Shown: positions 25,423-35,740, counted from the stretch's first letter. The stretch is 64,000 nucleotides of DNA from Candidatus Neomarinimicrobiota bacterium (GCA_022573815.1 JACZTG010000011.1:1-64000), one strand, 5' to 3'. Numbers and translations: made by a program. Notes: generated from the letters alone by a model not told the origin.

Positions 25423-27396
25423 CTAAAGGGAATCCGCTATTAACTGTGCTATATCTTGAGTCTTCATCTCTTCCGATCTATTTGTTTCGTTGATGCCGTC
25501 TCTAATCATCGTCTTGCAGAACGGGCATCCCGTCGCCACTGTATCAGCATTAATAGAAGCCGCTTCTTCTACACGGTTCTGATTTACTTTCGGCATTGTT
25601 TCCTCAAGCCACATCCGCCCACCGCCCGCTCCGCAGCAGAATCCGTTTTCCCGCGAGCGGGGCATTTCTGTGAGATTAACTCCCGGAATGGAATTAAGTA
25701 TATCGCGTGGACTGTCATAGACCCCGTTATGCCTTCCCATATAGCAAGAATCATGATATGTGAGTTCTAACTCTTTTCCCTCTTTAGGCTTAATTTTTCC
25801 TTCTTTTAATAGTTCCGCGATAAATTGCGTGTGATGGATAACTTCATAATTACCATCGAGTTGAGGGTATTCATTTTTAAATGTATTGAAACAGTGCGGG
25901 CACTGAGTGATAATTTTTTTCACACCATATTTCTCGAATGTCTCAATATTCTGTGCAGCAAGCAGCTGGAAGAGATACTCGTTTCCTAATCGCCGAGCGG
26001 CGTCGCCTGTGCAAGTTTCCTCTTTCCCGAGAATAGCGAATTTAATCCCTGCTTCTTTCAATATTTTAACCATTGACCGGGAAACGGGTTTATTCGCATC
26101 GTCCAATGCGCCGGCGCATCCGACCCAGTAAAGAACGTCAAATTTTTCCTCTGTTTCGCTCATCAGTGGAACTTCTAAACCGCTTGCCCATTCTTCTCTC
26201 ATTGACGCGCCGAGTCCCCATGGATTTCCGTGAGTCTCAAGATTTTTAAAAGTGTTATTAAGTTCGCTGGGGAAGCTGCTCTTTTCGAGAACCAAATGTC
26301 GTCTCATTCCGACAAATCTGTCAATGAAGTCAATAAATAACGGGCACGACTCCTCGCACGCTTTGCACATCGTGCATGCCCAGATCGTCTCTTCGGCTAT
26401 GATGCCGCCAATAAGACTTGGCCCGTCCCACTCTTCCTCAACTGAACTGCCTATGTATGATGCCTTATCATTCAGATGTTCTCTCATCTGTTCATTCACA
26501 ACCTTAGGAGAAAGGGGTTTATCAGTTGCGAATGCGGGGCAAGCATCCTGGCATCTCCCGCATTCGGTACAGGTATAGATATCGAGCAGGTCTTTCCAAC
26601 TGAATTGTTCTATTTTTGATACGCCATAGTTTTCAGCGTTTTCGATATCAAGCATAGGCAGAGCGCCGTAATTAAGCGTTCGGAAATAGACATTAAAAAG
26701 CGATGTAATCACGTGAAAATGCTTTGAAACAGGTAGATAGGCTACGAAAAACGTTAACGAGACCAGATGAAGCCACCAGGAAATCAGAAAGATGTTTTTA
26801 ACGCTGTCCGCAGCCATACCGGCAAAAAACAGAGATAATTTGTCGCCCAACGGAGAAGTCTGAACAATCGTTCCCTCTGTCCCCCTTAGTAATAAATCTG
26901 TAAGCATAAGCGTGCCGATTAAGAAGAGTATCAACGCCGCATCCGCTGATAATGTTATCCGTTTCGGTTTAATAATTACCCGCCTTACAGCTGCCCATAC
27001 TACCATCAGCAATACACCAACCTCAAAAACATCAATGAAGGGCAGATACAAATGCCCGAGAAAATCGTTTGGTCCGAACAACGGAAGACTCCAGTTATCA
27101 ATAAATCCTCTGCCGATGAAGTGAACCGAATTAATTCCCACTGAAATAAATCCCCAGAAAATCACAGCGTGCATAATTCCCGCACCGATATATTTGGGAT
27201 TCAAAATTCTGCCCTGTCCGATGAAAAACTTGATTACGCCTGATAATCTTTTTAAAACATCGCTGAATCTGTTTTGCTTTCCGGCAGATACGAGGATTTG
27301 AATCTTCCTTATCATAAACACCGAAAATGCGCTAACTGATGCAAAGAGAACAGCTACGAATATAAATGTGGTCAGGACGTTATCGGTAGGATTCAC
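25423..27396 (-). CDS. Membrane iron-sulfur oxidoreductase (NarI-like cytochrome b fused to HdrD/GlpC-like CCG protein)
   Basis: 657 aa. Residues 1-250 form five or six membrane helices with spaced histidines, of the NarI/HdrE cytochrome b type. Then two [4Fe-4S] motifs (CTECGRCQDACP at about 275-290 and CTMCKACEESCP at about 340). Then two cysteine-rich CCG-type domains (VGCAGALDD with CTGDAARRLGNEY and TQCPHCFNTF; DSCYMGRHNGVYDSPRDIL with GFCCGAGGGRMW and TGCPFCKTMI). This build occurs in DsrK/HdrDE-like and Etf-linked quinone oxidoreductases. It likely moves electrons between a cytosolic dehydrogenase and quinones at the inner membrane; the donor is unknown, and no etfAB lies nearby. The aldolase gene is 95 bases upstream. 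Confidence 0.87.
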   Translation of the reverse strand: MNPTDNVLTTFIFVAVLFASVSAFSVFMIRKIQILVSAGKQNRFSDVLKRLSGVIKFFIGQGRILNPKYIGAGIMHAVIFWGFISVGINSVHFIGRGFIDNWSLPLFGPNDFLGHLYLPFIDVFEVGVLLMVVWAAVRRVIIKPKRITLSADAALILFLIGTLMLTDLLLRGTEGTIVQTSPLGDKLSLFFAGMAADSVKNIFLISWWLHLVSLTFFVAYLPVSKHFHVITSLFNVYFRTLNYGALPMLDIENAENYGVSKIEQFSWKDLLDIYTCTECGRCQDACPAFATDKPLSPKVVNEQMREHLNDKASYIGSSVEEEWDGPSLIGGIIAEETIWACTMCKACEESCPLFIDFIDRFVGMRRHLVLEKSSFPSELNNTFKNLETHGNPWGLGASMREEWASGLEVPLMSETEEKFDVLYWVGCAGALDDANKPVSRSMVKILKEAGIKFAILGKEETCTGDAARRLGNEYLFQLLAAQNIETFEKYGVKKIITQCPHCFNTFKNEYPQLDGNYEVIHHTQFIAELLKEGKIKPKEGKELELTYHDSCYMGRHNGVYDSPRDILNSIPGVNLTEMPRSRENGFCCGAGGGRMWLEETMPKVNQNRVEEAASINADTVATGCPFCKTMIRDGINETNRSEEMKTQDIAQLIADSL

Positions 27397-27491
27397 AGCA
27401 TCCTCCTATGGACTCCGCTATTATTAAATTAGAACGGTTTACCGTTTAATAAACCACTAATTATTTTTTATCTTAACTGACGAAAGTGTTA

Positions 27492-28844
27492 CTAAACCTG
27501 CTTGAAATACTTATCCGTTTTTTCGCGAGTGTTTTCAACACCAAGTTTCTTAAAAAGAAATTCATACTTATCCTGTAAATCTGACAGGATACTTTCCTTC
27601 ACTCCGGAATCAATTCCCCAAAATTCTTTCTTAAATGGTCCGAATCCTTTCTTCCGAGTACTATAATAAAATTGGTCATCTGTCCAATCTTCCTTCCGCT
27701 CATCTGCGTTCGCTTCCGCTAAGTGAGCATAGATTGCTTGACGCAGGTCGGCAGGAAAATCAGGATGATCGTAAATCAGATTTTGGAATCCGGTAGCCAG
27801 ATGAATCTCGCCGCATCCTATCTCAGGAAATTTATTGAATACGTCATCGGGCAGTGTTGAAGCGCCATGTTGAACAGCCCCGCACATCCCATATTTGTCC
27901 CGGGCTGTTTGCGATAGCACTCCCAGCGTGTCAAGGTCAAGACTGACTTCCGCGATGCTCCCATCAGGAAGAACTACTCCCCCGTGCGACGTTCCGGTCT
28001 GAACGCTTATCTTGCTTATGCCTGTAAGACCCGCCGTAAGGCATTCGTTATAGCCATTCATAAACGCTTCCAATTCCTCGGGCGTGCTGTTCTTTTTACC
28101 CACCTCCCCTATCTCTCCACCAACTGAAACCACAACATTATAGGGTTCACGCTCTCTAATAAATTCTGTAAGCAGAGCACAATTTTCATAATTATCTCTC
28201 TGCTGTTCTCCAATTCCGTCACGGCTTAAATCAACGAGAGTGGATGTGTCTATGTCTATATTGTAGAAATTCGCGTCAATCGCTTCCAATATGATTTTTT
28301 TCACTTCGTTGAGTTCCGCTTCACGGTCTTCATTGTACGCACTCGCCTTGACCTGGAAATGGTCGCCTTGAATCAATACCGGTCCCTTATATCCGGTGGC
28401 GACAGCCGCCGCGCAAATGGAAGCCGAAAATTCTGACGGACGTTGATCGGTATATCCAATTTCCGAGCGCGCTATCTCGAATAGAAACGGTCCGACATTC
28501 AAATTCATTGCAGCTTTGAATATTGATGAAGCCACATCAAAGCTCATCCCACGAACATTTATGGCAGGTACGGTAAAACCGCTTACTTCTCCACGTCCCA
28601 TTGCTTCGTACAAATCCTGAATTGAAGCGGGATATGCGCCTAAATCTTTGGCAATTGACCGAATCAACACCTGGCATACATCTTTAGAGGAAGCTTCCTC
28701 GTGAAATACCGCCGTTTCGATAAGATTGCTCAATATACCGGATTTCAATTTGCTTTCATCTAACACTTTCGGAGTAAGATCATCTCCTAAATCCACAATA
28801 TCTTTTATGGATTCTTTTATTTCCATTACGTTTTTATAAATCAT
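27492..28844 (-). CDS. Class II fructose-bisphosphate aldolase family protein
   Basis: A 450-aa zinc-dependent aldolase family member, longer than the E. coli enzyme (about 360 aa) because of an N-terminal helical extension of about 100 residues and a long C-terminal tail. Metal- and substrate-site blocks are visible: PVLIQGDHFQVK, VVVSVGGEIGEVG, KISVQTGTSHGG and CGAVQHGASTLPDD. Probable reaction: reversible cleavage of fructose 1,6-bisphosphate; the tagatose or another sugar phosphate is possible. A second ATG six codons in could be the true start. It lies 17 bases below the ArsC/Spx-like gene. Confidence 0.85.
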   Translation of the reverse strand: MIYKNVMEIKESIKDIVDLGDDLTPKVLDESKLKSGILSNLIETAVFHEEASSKDVCQVLIRSIAKDLGAYPASIQDLYEAMGRGEVSGFTVPAINVRGMSFDVASSIFKAAMNLNVGPFLFEIARSEIGYTDQRPSEFSASICAAAVATGYKGPVLIQGDHFQVKASAYNEDREAELNEVKKIILEAIDANFYNIDIDTSTLVDLSRDGIGEQQRDNYENCALLTEFIREREPYNVVVSVGGEIGEVGKKNSTPEELEAFMNGYNECLTAGLTGISKISVQTGTSHGGVVLPDGSIAEVSLDLDTLGVLSQTARDKYGMCGAVQHGASTLPDDVFNKFPEIGCGEIHLATGFQNLIYDHPDFPADLRQAIYAHLAEANADERKEDWTDDQFYYSTRKKGFGPFKKEFWGIDSGVKESILSDLQDKYEFLFKKLGVENTREKTDKYFKQV

Positions 28845-28861
28845 TTGATATTTATCCGCTT

Positions 28862-29203
28862 TTACAGGCTCTTTAAGAAATCCTCATCAAATCCGAACAT
28901 ATTACCCGACGATGTAACAATCACAGGTCTTTTAATCAAATTCGGATCTTTCAGCATCATCTTGATAGCCTCATTTTTGCCCGGTAATTTAGAACTCATA
29001 TTGTTTTCCCTATAAATCTTACTTCGGGAATTAAGAAACGGTTTTATGTTATTAGAGTCAACGTTAGAATCGAGAAAATTTTTCGAAGGCGGAGATGAAA
29101 TTATATCTACGTATTCTATATCAAATTTATGTGAATTTAACCAGTCAACTACTTTTTGGGTGGTCTTGCATGTCGATTTGCCGAAAACTTGTATAGATTC
29201 CAA
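28862..29203 (-). CDS. ArsC/Spx-family glutaredoxin-fold protein
   Basis: 113 aa with the ArsC/Spx/YffB layout: N-terminal redox Cys in FGKSTCKTTQKVVDWL, the YVDIISSPPSKNFLDS segment, and the family's C-terminal Arg motif NLIKRPVIVTS with GFDEDFLKSL. There is one active-site cysteine, as in arsenate reductase and YffB, not the CxxC of Spx. No arsenic genes are near, so a general thiol-reductase role is at least as likely. It lies in the run between ferredoxin and aldolase. Confidence 0.85.
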   Translation of the reverse strand: MESIQVFGKSTCKTTQKVVDWLNSHKFDIEYVDIISSPPSKNFLDSNVDSNNIKPFLNSRSKIYRENNMSSKLPGKNEAIKMMLKDPNLIKRPVIVTSSGNMFGFDEDFLKSL

Positions 29204-29315
29204 TCAGAAATCGCCTAAGTTAATTATTAATTTCGAGGAATACATTTCTCTACAGATATACCCCCGAGAAAATTCGTATGGGGAAGAGACACCCTGTTGG
29301 TAGCTGTTTCTTATA

Positions 29316-29573
29316 TTAGGCGAAATAGTCTGCGTTAGTCTGAATGAAGTTTTCCCATTCAGCCGGCAGATCTGCTTCATCAAATATTGCGTCAACGGGA
29401 CAAGGATCTACGCAAGCTCCGCAATCAATACATTCATCAGGATCGATGTACAGCTGAGTTGCGCTTTCAAATTCCGATTCATCCTTTGTTGGATGAATGC
29501 AATCGACAGGACACGAATCAACGCACGCTGCGTCCTTTTCATCGATACACGGTTCAGCAATAATATATGTCAT
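29316..29573 (-). CDS. Two-cluster ferredoxin (7Fe/8Fe type)
   Basis: A small acidic ferredoxin of 85 aa. The first cluster ligands are spread as in 7Fe ferredoxins (PCIDEKDAACVDSCPVDCI), and the second is a standard CIDCGACVDPCPVDAI. The C-terminal helix (LPAEWENFIQTNADYF) is typical of this class. It should carry low-potential electrons in the cytosol. It lies 143 bases downstream of the suf operon and just above the ArsC/Spx-like gene, a sensible place for an iron-sulfur protein. Confidence 0.94.
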   Translation of the reverse strand: MTYIIAEPCIDEKDAACVDSCPVDCIHPTKDESEFESATQLYIDPDECIDCGACVDPCPVDAIFDEADLPAEWENFIQTNADYFA

Positions 29574-29716
29574 AATATTTCTCCATTCCCTTTCAAGAAC
29601 ACTATCGTTTCTAACTAAACATTTTCAAAATCGGCTGAATTTATGACTCATATAAACACAATGCAAGAATTTTCACAATCGAATATAAAATTTATTCTTA
29701 ATATTCTGAGAAGAAT

Positions 29717-30142
29717 TTAGCTTTTTATCTGACCCAATGCCTGCTTGAGAGTGTCCCATCCAAGGAGAGCACATTTTATACGCGCAGGGAACTGTTTGAC
29801 TCCCTGTAACACTTCCAATTCGCCCATGTCAAAATCTGATATTTCTTCCCCTTTCATCATTGAACGAAAATTTTCAGCCAATTTTATAATTTCATCAGGG
29901 TTTAAACCTTTAATTTGTTGAGTCATCATGGATATTGAGGCTTGACTGATTGAACAGCCATCCCCTTGAAACTTCACATCCGTAATTTTCTCGCCATCAA
30001 ACTGAAGATGCAAGGTAACCGTATCTCCACATAATGGATTGTGACCGTCAAATTCCAGGTCGGGTGATTCAAGTTCTCCCCGATTTTTCGGATTTTTATA
30101 ATGATCGAGAATTACTTCTCTATATAAATCATCTAAACTCAT
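29717..30142 (-). CDS. sufU: SufU-type iron-sulfur scaffold/sulfur-transfer protein
   Basis: A 141-aa IscU-fold protein with the three ligand cysteines in NPLCGDTV, GDGCSISQAS and ARIKCALLGW. The spacing includes the extra segment (about 18-21 residues, here around FRSMMKGEEISDFDMGELEV) that marks SufU rather than IscU. SufU accepts sulfur from SufS as a zinc-dependent transferase. Its ATG overlaps the sufS stop by four bases. No sufE gene is present, which fits. Confidence 0.93.
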   Translation of the reverse strand: MSLDDLYREVILDHYKNPKNRGELESPDLEFDGHNPLCGDTVTLHLQFDGEKITDVKFQGDGCSISQASISMMTQQIKGLNPDEIIKLAENFRSMMKGEEISDFDMGELEVLQGVKQFPARIKCALLGWDTLKQALGQIKS

Positions 30143-31368
30143 TTGAAAATATCTTTAACCTTTTGTATCGCCGAAACCAATGCATCAACTTCTGATTCAG
30201 TGTTGTAAAAATAGAAACTCGCCCGGCTGGTCGAACTAACTTTCAGCCATTTCATCAGAGGCTGCGCGCAGTGATGTCCCGCCCTGACTGCGATTCCCTC
30301 GCCGTCCAATATTTGCGCTACATCATGCGAATGAGCGCCCTCCACATTGAAAGAAATAATCCCCGAACGTCCCTCAGAAGGGCCGTAGATCTCAACTCCA
30401 CCTATTTTCTCAAGTTCCGCAAGAGCGTATTTCGCCAATTTAACTTCATGCTCATGAATTGCGTCCATTCCTAAATCAGTGAGATAATCCACAGCCGCGC
30501 CGAATCCAATCGCTTCGATGTAGTTGGGAGTTCCCGCCTCAAATTTTAAAGGGGGTTCCTTGTAGGTAGATTCGGTCAACCCAACTTCCAATATCATCTC
30601 TCCCCCGCCAAGAAACGGATTCATTTCAGTCAACAGCTCCATTTTCCCGAATAGAATTCCAACACCGGTGGGACCCAACATTTTATGAGCCGAGCAGGCA
30701 AAAAAATCACAATCCAATTCTGTTAGATCTACCTTGAAATGTGGCGCCGCCTGTGCTCCGTCAAGGAGAACGGGAATTCCCGCCGAATGAGCAATTTCAA
30801 CGATTTCTTTTACCGGATTCACATTTCCAAGGACATTTGAAGCGTAGGACACTGCCACGATCTTTACGTTTTCTGATTTCAATAATTCTCGAAGACTGTC
30901 GAGATTTAGAGAACTGTCTTCATTTAAAGCAATGAACTTTAGTTCGACGCCGATATCTTTTGAGAGTAATTGCCACGGCACCAGGTTACTATGATGCTCC
31001 ATTTCCGATAATACTACTACATCTCCCTTAGTCAAAAATTTTCTGCCCCACGAATGGGCGACAAGATTTATTGATTCCGTAGTTCCACTCGTAAATATTA
31101 TTTCTTCAGATTGAGGAGCATTGAAAAATTCAGCTATTTTTATTCGTGCATTCTCAAACGCTTCTGTGGACTTTTCACTCAGCTGATGTATTCCGCGATG
31201 CACATTACCATTATGTTTATACATATACTCATTCATCAGTTCAACAACAGAGGAAGGTTTTTGCGTGGTGGCTGCGTTGTCTAAATAGACCAACGTCTTA
31301 TTATTATGGATTTTCCGGGAGAGAATAGGAAAATCATTGCGGATGGCTTCTACGTCAAAACTACTCAC
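30139..31368 (-). CDS. sufS: Cysteine desulfurase SufS
   Basis: 409 aa, class II cysteine desulfurase, which strips sulfur from cysteine as an enzyme persulfide. YLDNAATTQKPSSVVE is the N-terminal block, PLP-binding Lys is in FACSAHKMLGPTGVGILFG, and the persulfide Cys in RAGHHCAQPLMKWL. It sits between a Rieske protein and sufU in the suf operon. Confidence 0.96.
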   Translation of the reverse strand: MSSFDVEAIRNDFPILSRKIHNNKTLVYLDNAATTQKPSSVVELMNEYMYKHNGNVHRGIHQLSEKSTEAFENARIKIAEFFNAPQSEEIIFTSGTTESINLVAHSWGRKFLTKGDVVVLSEMEHHSNLVPWQLLSKDIGVELKFIALNEDSSLNLDSLRELLKSENVKIVAVSYASNVLGNVNPVKEIVEIAHSAGIPVLLDGAQAAPHFKVDLTELDCDFFACSAHKMLGPTGVGILFGKMELLTEMNPFLGGGEMILEVGLTESTYKEPPLKFEAGTPNYIEAIGFGAAVDYLTDLGMDAIHEHEVKLAKYALAELEKIGGVEIYGPSEGRSGIISFNVEGAHSHDVAQILDGEGIAVRAGHHCAQPLMKWLKVSSTSRASFYFYNTESEVDALVSAIQKVKDIFK

Positions 31369-31371
31369 TTC

Positions 31372-31686
31372 TTAGTCCTCATCGGTAATAACGTAGATCA
31401 CATCGCTTTCTATTTCTAACGGAAATGTTTTCACGGGAACCACTGCCGGCATACTAAGCGCCTCCCCTGTCGTGACATCAAAATTCGCTCCATGGCGCGG
31501 ACAGGTGATTATTTTTCCCTGAAGAGTTCCCTGATCAAGTGGAGCGCCGTCATGAGTGCAAACATCTTCAATCGCGTAAAATTCGCCGTCCACATTGCAA
31601 ATCGCTATCTTTTTCCCGTTCAGAGAGCAGGAGAGTGTGGTTCCATTCGGTATATCACTTGTCCCCCCGACTTTCTCACGACCCAT
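31372..31686 (-). CDS. Rieske [2Fe-2S] ferredoxin in the suf operon
   Basis: 104 aa, soluble, no membrane anchor. Cluster ligands are CTHDGAPLD and CPRHGANFD (two Cys, two His), as in biphenyl-dioxygenase-type ferredoxins and NirD-like proteins. Its start directly abuts the sufD stop and sufS follows 3 bases on, so it is translated with the SUF machinery. It may supply electrons for cluster assembly; a Rieske gene inside suf operons is seen in several phyla, but its role is not settled. Confidence 0.9.
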   Translation of the reverse strand: MGREKVGGTSDIPNGTTLSCSLNGKKIAICNVDGEFYAIEDVCTHDGAPLDQGTLQGKIITCPRHGANFDVTTGEALSMPAVVPVKTFPLEIESDVIYVITDED

Positions 31687-33039
31687 TTATACTCCCAATT
31701 TACTATCAATAGCAGCCTTAAGATGTTCCCTGAGAATTTCAGAATCAACAGAATTCAACACCGGCTCAAAATAGCCGTGTATGATAAGTTTCTCCGCCTC
31801 ACCTCTTGTCATCCCCCGGCTCATAAGATAGAATAATTCATCTTCATCAAGATGCCCTGTTGTAGCTCCATGGCTTGCTTTCACATCATTGGCGTTTATT
31901 TCGAGCGTTGGAACCGAATCCGCTCTTGCATTATCGCTCAACAAGATATTATTATTCGTCAGATAAGAATCCGTGTGTTGAGCTTCTTCAGCTATTTTTA
32001 TCAGACCTCGGAATACAGAACGAGAACTATCTGTAAGTACTCCCTTATAAAGTAAATTCCCTGTAGTATGCGGCGCTTCGTGGCTAAGCAGTCCCCAAAA
32101 ATCATGGTGCTGTGTTCCGCTGCTTACAAAAAAACCTTTCGTTGTGGTAGATGCTCCCTGCTCGGAAAGAAGAGTGTCATAAAAGGATTTTGTCACTTTT
32201 CCTCCCAGGGTACCGACAACCCAATTCATAGTAGCATCCCTCTTGACTATCGCCCTTCGGGTAGAAACGTCCACGACATTATTACCCCATTTTTGAAGAG
32301 TTATATAGTTGAGAGAAGCTCCCTCTTTTACCACTACTTCGGCAACAGATGAATTGAACGAATCCGTAGCGTAGTCTTCCGATCTGCCCTGTTCGATATA
32401 CGTAGCCGAGGCTCCTCTTTCAAGTATTATCAAAGAGCGCTGAAATATTGCCCTTCCGCCGTCCGTCATCAAATTATACGTCTTGAACGGCATTTTTATT
32501 TCTACATTTTCCGGCACGTACAGGAACACTCCGCCGCTCCATAGAGCAGCGTTCAAAGAAGAAAACTTGCCATCACCAATGGGAACTAATTTCTCCATAA
32601 AATGTTCTTGAAGAAGGTCAGGGTATTTTGTGACTGCTTCTCCCATACCGCAAAATATTACTCCCTTTTCGGACAGCTCGGCGTCCATATCCCTGAATGT
32701 GGTCAGGGAATCATGCTGTATCAGCAATCCCGGTTTACACATTCCTCCATTTTTTTCAAGATGAACGGCTTCATCTGAAAGCAACGATATTGCTTCTTTC
32801 GGGAAATCTTCGAATTTCTCAACCAAACCGAAATTTGGTTCAGACAGAGGTTTTGTTCCTTTGAAATTTATCGAAGAAAAGTCCGTATATTTCCACATTT
32901 CATCCCGTATAGTGGGCATTGGAAGATTTTCAAAAGCTTTCCATGCTTTTGTCCGCTTCTCGACTATCCACTCCGGACTTCCGATTTCGCTTGAAACGTG
33001 ATCTACATCTTCACGCGCGTAACTTAATAGATCTGACAT
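31687..33039 (-). CDS. sufD: Fe-S cluster assembly protein SufD
   Basis: 450-aa paralogue of SufB that completes the SufBC2D scaffold. It has the right-handed beta-helix core (GGVFLYVPENVEIKMPFKTY, FQRSLIILERGASATYIEQG) and the C-terminal block DEDELFYLMSRGMTRGEAEK with HGYFEPVL. The SufD-specific conserved His is visible in ASHGATTGHLD. Lies between sufB and the Rieske gene. Confidence 0.94.
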   Translation of the reverse strand: MSDLLSYAREDVDHVSSEIGSPEWIVEKRTKAWKAFENLPMPTIRDEMWKYTDFSSINFKGTKPLSEPNFGLVEKFEDFPKEAISLLSDEAVHLEKNGGMCKPGLLIQHDSLTTFRDMDAELSEKGVIFCGMGEAVTKYPDLLQEHFMEKLVPIGDGKFSSLNAALWSGGVFLYVPENVEIKMPFKTYNLMTDGGRAIFQRSLIILERGASATYIEQGRSEDYATDSFNSSVAEVVVKEGASLNYITLQKWGNNVVDVSTRRAIVKRDATMNWVVGTLGGKVTKSFYDTLLSEQGASTTTKGFFVSSGTQHHDFWGLLSHEAPHTTGNLLYKGVLTDSSRSVFRGLIKIAEEAQHTDSYLTNNNILLSDNARADSVPTLEINANDVKASHGATTGHLDEDELFYLMSRGMTRGEAEKLIIHGYFEPVLNSVDSEILREHLKAAIDSKLGV

Positions 33040-33076
33040 TTACGTTTTCCTTTACTACTTAAATATATTGAATTCG

Positions 33077-34480
33077 TTAACCTACGGAGCCGTCCATTTG
33101 CAGTTCGATAAGCCTGTTCATTTCGACGGCGTATTCAAGCGGCAATGTTTTTGTGAACGGTTCTATAAATCCGTTAATTATCATATTTCTCGCCTCATCC
33201 TCCGGTATTCCCCTCTGCATCAGATAAAACAGCTGCTCGTCGGAAAGTTTTGAAACAGTGGCTTCATGCTCAATGGCAGCCGAAGGGTCTTCAATTTCTA
33301 TGTAAGGATATGTATCGGTTCCGGATGCTTCATCCAAAAGGAGCGCGTCGCAGTTTACATTACTTTTACACCCTTTCATACCCTCGTGAATTTTCACGAG
33401 ACCGCGATAAGTGGATCTTCCGATTCCCTTACTGATAGATTTCGATACGATCTTTGAGGTTGTGTACGGAGCTAAATGAACGACCTTTGAACCGACATCC
33501 TGATGCTGATTATCGCCCGCAAATGCTATAGAAATTATGTCGGCTTTTGCTCCTTTACCTGTTAGATATACAGAAGGATATTTCATAGTTACTTTGCTGC
33601 CTAAGTTGGCGTCAATCCACTCCATAGTGGCGTTTTCCTGCGCTACAGCACGCTTGGTAACGAGGTTATATACGTTGCCCGACCAATTTTGCAATGTCGT
33701 GTAGCGGACTCGTGAGTCCTTCTTGCAAATAATTTCCACAACAGCCGAATGCAGTGAATTAGTCGTATATGTGGGAGCGGTACAGCCCTCTATATACTGA
33801 ACATTTGAGCCTTCGTCGGCAATTATCATCGTTCTCTCAAACTGTCCCATATTCTGGGTGTTAATCCGGAAGTATGCCTGCAGCGGTAATCCGACACGAA
33901 CACCCTTTGGAATGTAAAGAAAACTTCCACCGCTCCATACTGCTGTGTTGAGAGCGGCAAGTTTATTGTCAGATGCGGGAACTACAGTCCCGAAATACTT
34001 TTTGAGCAATTTTTCATGCTCTCTTAGAGCGGTATCTGTGTCAACAAAGATTACTCCCTGTTTTTCCCATTCACCTTGCAGCGCGCCGTAAACTGATTCA
34101 CTATCATATTGCGCTTCAGCGCCGGCTAAGAATTTACGTTCTGACTCCGGGATACCGAGCTTTTCGAAAGTATTCTTAATTTCTTCGGGAACGTCATCCC
34201 AGTCGGTCATCTTCCTATCCGATGCGCGAACAAAATAGATGATGTCATCGAAATCTATGTCCGAAAGGTCCGCCCCCCATTCCGGCATTGGTTTCTCCAA
34301 GAATATCTCGTATGCCTTGAGACGATTTTCGGTCATCCAGCCCGGTTCGTTCTTTATGGCTGAGATATCCTCTACAGTCTGACGGCTTAAACCCTTGTCG
34401 AACTTGATTTCCGGTTTTACATCATCGGAAAATCCGTATTTATATTCTCCAACTCCTATATCAGTTGTTGAGACTGCCAT
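33077..34480 (-). CDS. sufB: Fe-S cluster assembly protein SufB
   Basis: 467 aa. The scaffold subunit on which clusters are built. [20 protein letters not shown] at the N-terminus, [40 protein letters not shown] with the conserved Cys, and [15 protein letters not shown] are all SufB signatures; the C-terminus [20 protein letters not shown] agrees. Its start lies 20 bases inside the end of sufC, an overlap that suggests coupled translation. Confidence 0.97.
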   Translation of the reverse strand: MAVSTTDIGVGEYKYGFSDDVKPEIKFDKGLSRQTVEDISAIKNEPGWMTENRLKAYEIFLEKPMPEWGADLSDIDFDDIIYFVRASDRKMTDWDDVPEEIKNTFEKLGIPESERKFLAGAEAQYDSESVYGALQGEWEKQGVIFVDTDTALREHEKLLKKYFGTVVPASDNKLAALNTAVWSGGSFLYIPKGVRVGLPLQAYFRINTQNMGQFERTMIIADEGSNVQYIEGCTAPTYTTNSLHSAVVEIICKKDSRVRYTTLQNWSGNVYNLVTKRAVAQENATMEWIDANLGSKVTMKYPSVYLTGKGAKADIISIAFAGDNQHQDVGSKVVHLAPYTTSKIVSKSISKGIGRSTYRGLVKIHEGMKGCKSNVNCDALLLDEASGTDTYPYIEIEDPSAAIEHEATVSKLSDEQLFYLMQRGIPEDEARNMIINGFIEPFTKTLPLEYAVEMNRLIELQMDGSVG

Positions 34481-35255
34481 TATTATTACCCTTTCTCGGT
34501 TGTCCGTATTTTTCCTTTAGCCAATCATAACCCTTTTCCTCGAGTTTCTCCGCAAGCTCTCCTCCGCCCGATTCAACGATTCTACCGTCTATCATTACAT
34601 GAACTTTATCGGGTTTAATGTATCGCAAAATCCGCTGGTAATGCGTAATCAACAGTACGGAAGAATCTTCAGGCAGGAGTTCGTTCACTCCTTTAGACAC
34701 GATCTGAAGAGCGTCTATGTCAAGACCCGAATCAGTTTCGTCAAGCACAGCTAATTTCGGTTGTAAAACTGCCATTTGAAGTATCTCGTTGCGTTTCTTC
34801 TCTCCGCCGGAGAACCCATCGTTCAAATACCTGCCGGAGAATGATTCGTCTATCTCGAGAAACTCCATTTTTTCCTTGAGCATTTTTCTGAATTCCCAGA
34901 TGCTGAGCTCCTCTTTCTTTATGGCGTTATAAGCGACTCGGAGAAAGTTGTCCACGGTAACTCCCGGCACGACCGATGGATATTGAAAAGCAAGGAACAG
35001 ACCCTTTCTTGCCCGCTCATCAGGTGTCATATCAAGTAAATTCTCGCCCTCCATATGAACTGAACCACTCGTAATTTCGTGACTCGCTTTTCCTGCTAAG
35101 GCATAGGCGAGAGTGCTTTTTCCTGTGCCGTTCGGACCCATAATAGCGTGAACTTCTCCCGGTCCTATTTCCAGGTCAACGCCGTTGAGAATCTGATTAT
35201 CATCAATCTTTACTTTTAGGTCTTTTATAGTAAGCAGACCGTTCTTTCCTGTCAT
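34461..35255 (-). CDS. sufC: Fe-S cluster assembly ATPase SufC
   Basis: 264-aa ABC-type ATPase that drives conformational change of the SufB-SufD scaffold. Walker A is [16 protein letters not shown], the Q-loop region [13 protein letters not shown], signature [13 protein letters not shown], Walker [17 protein letters not shown] and the H-loop [10 protein letters not shown]. First gene of the suf operon (C-B-D-Rieske-S-U); the DUF309 gene lies 34 bases upstream and may share the transcript. Confidence 0.97.
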   Translation of the reverse strand: MTGKNGLLTIKDLKVKIDDNQILNGVDLEIGPGEVHAIMGPNGTGKSTLAYALAGKASHEITSGSVHMEGENLLDMTPDERARKGLFLAFQYPSVVPGVTVDNFLRVAYNAIKKEELSIWEFRKMLKEKMEFLEIDESFSGRYLNDGFSGGEKKRNEILQMAVLQPKLAVLDETDSGLDIDALQIVSKGVNELLPEDSSVLLITHYQRILRYIKPDKVHVMIDGRIVESGGGELAEKLEEKGYDWLKEKYGQPRKGNNNGSLNN

Positions 35256-35289
35256 TTTTTAAATTTGTCCTTTCTTAATCATAACTGAG

Positions 35290-35697
35290 TTATGCGGCAG
35301 CTAAAATTTTCTTCCGGTCATATTCAAATTTCGGAAATGTGCCGAGTTCCAAATCGTTGAGGGGATCATTCAGAAGTTTGCTGATTTTTTCTATCCAGTT
35401 TGCAAGCGAGAGTAAAATATCAGTGACGTCTATTCCTTCGCTTGAATCGGCATAATCCGACAACTTTGTATGCGCTTTACTGAGCTGCCTGTATGCTCCA
35501 ATATGATTCGAATCTCTTAAATGGTAGAAGCCCACTGCAACATGAATTAACCCCTGTAGAAAGCGTCTCAAATCTCCCCCTTTGTCCATCCATATATCTT
35601 CAAGCGTTTCGTGACACGCAAAATATTTACCGCTATTGTGTTCCTCAAGTCCTTTTACAAGTTCCCGGCGTTCATTCCGAGTTAATTTACCGAGCAA
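35290..35697 (-). CDS. DUF309 family protein
   Basis: 135-aa all-helical protein with the DUF309 pattern FACHETLEDIWMDKGGDLRR and GLIHVAVGFYHLRDSNHIGA, where a conserved His/Glu/Asp set hints at metal binding. It starts at TTG (35697) with AAAGGA five bases ahead. Biochemical function is unknown. It precedes sufC with a 34-base gap. Confidence 0.85.
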   Translation of the reverse strand: MLGKLTRNERRELVKGLEEHNSGKYFACHETLEDIWMDKGGDLRRFLQGLIHVAVGFYHLRDSNHIGAYRQLSKAHTKLSDYADSSEGIDVTDILLSLANWIEKISKLLNDPLNDLELGTFPKFEYDRKKILAAA

Positions 35698-35740
35698 TTT
35701 ATCCTTTCACAAGCATTTGTATTTACTGCCCTTAACAAAA

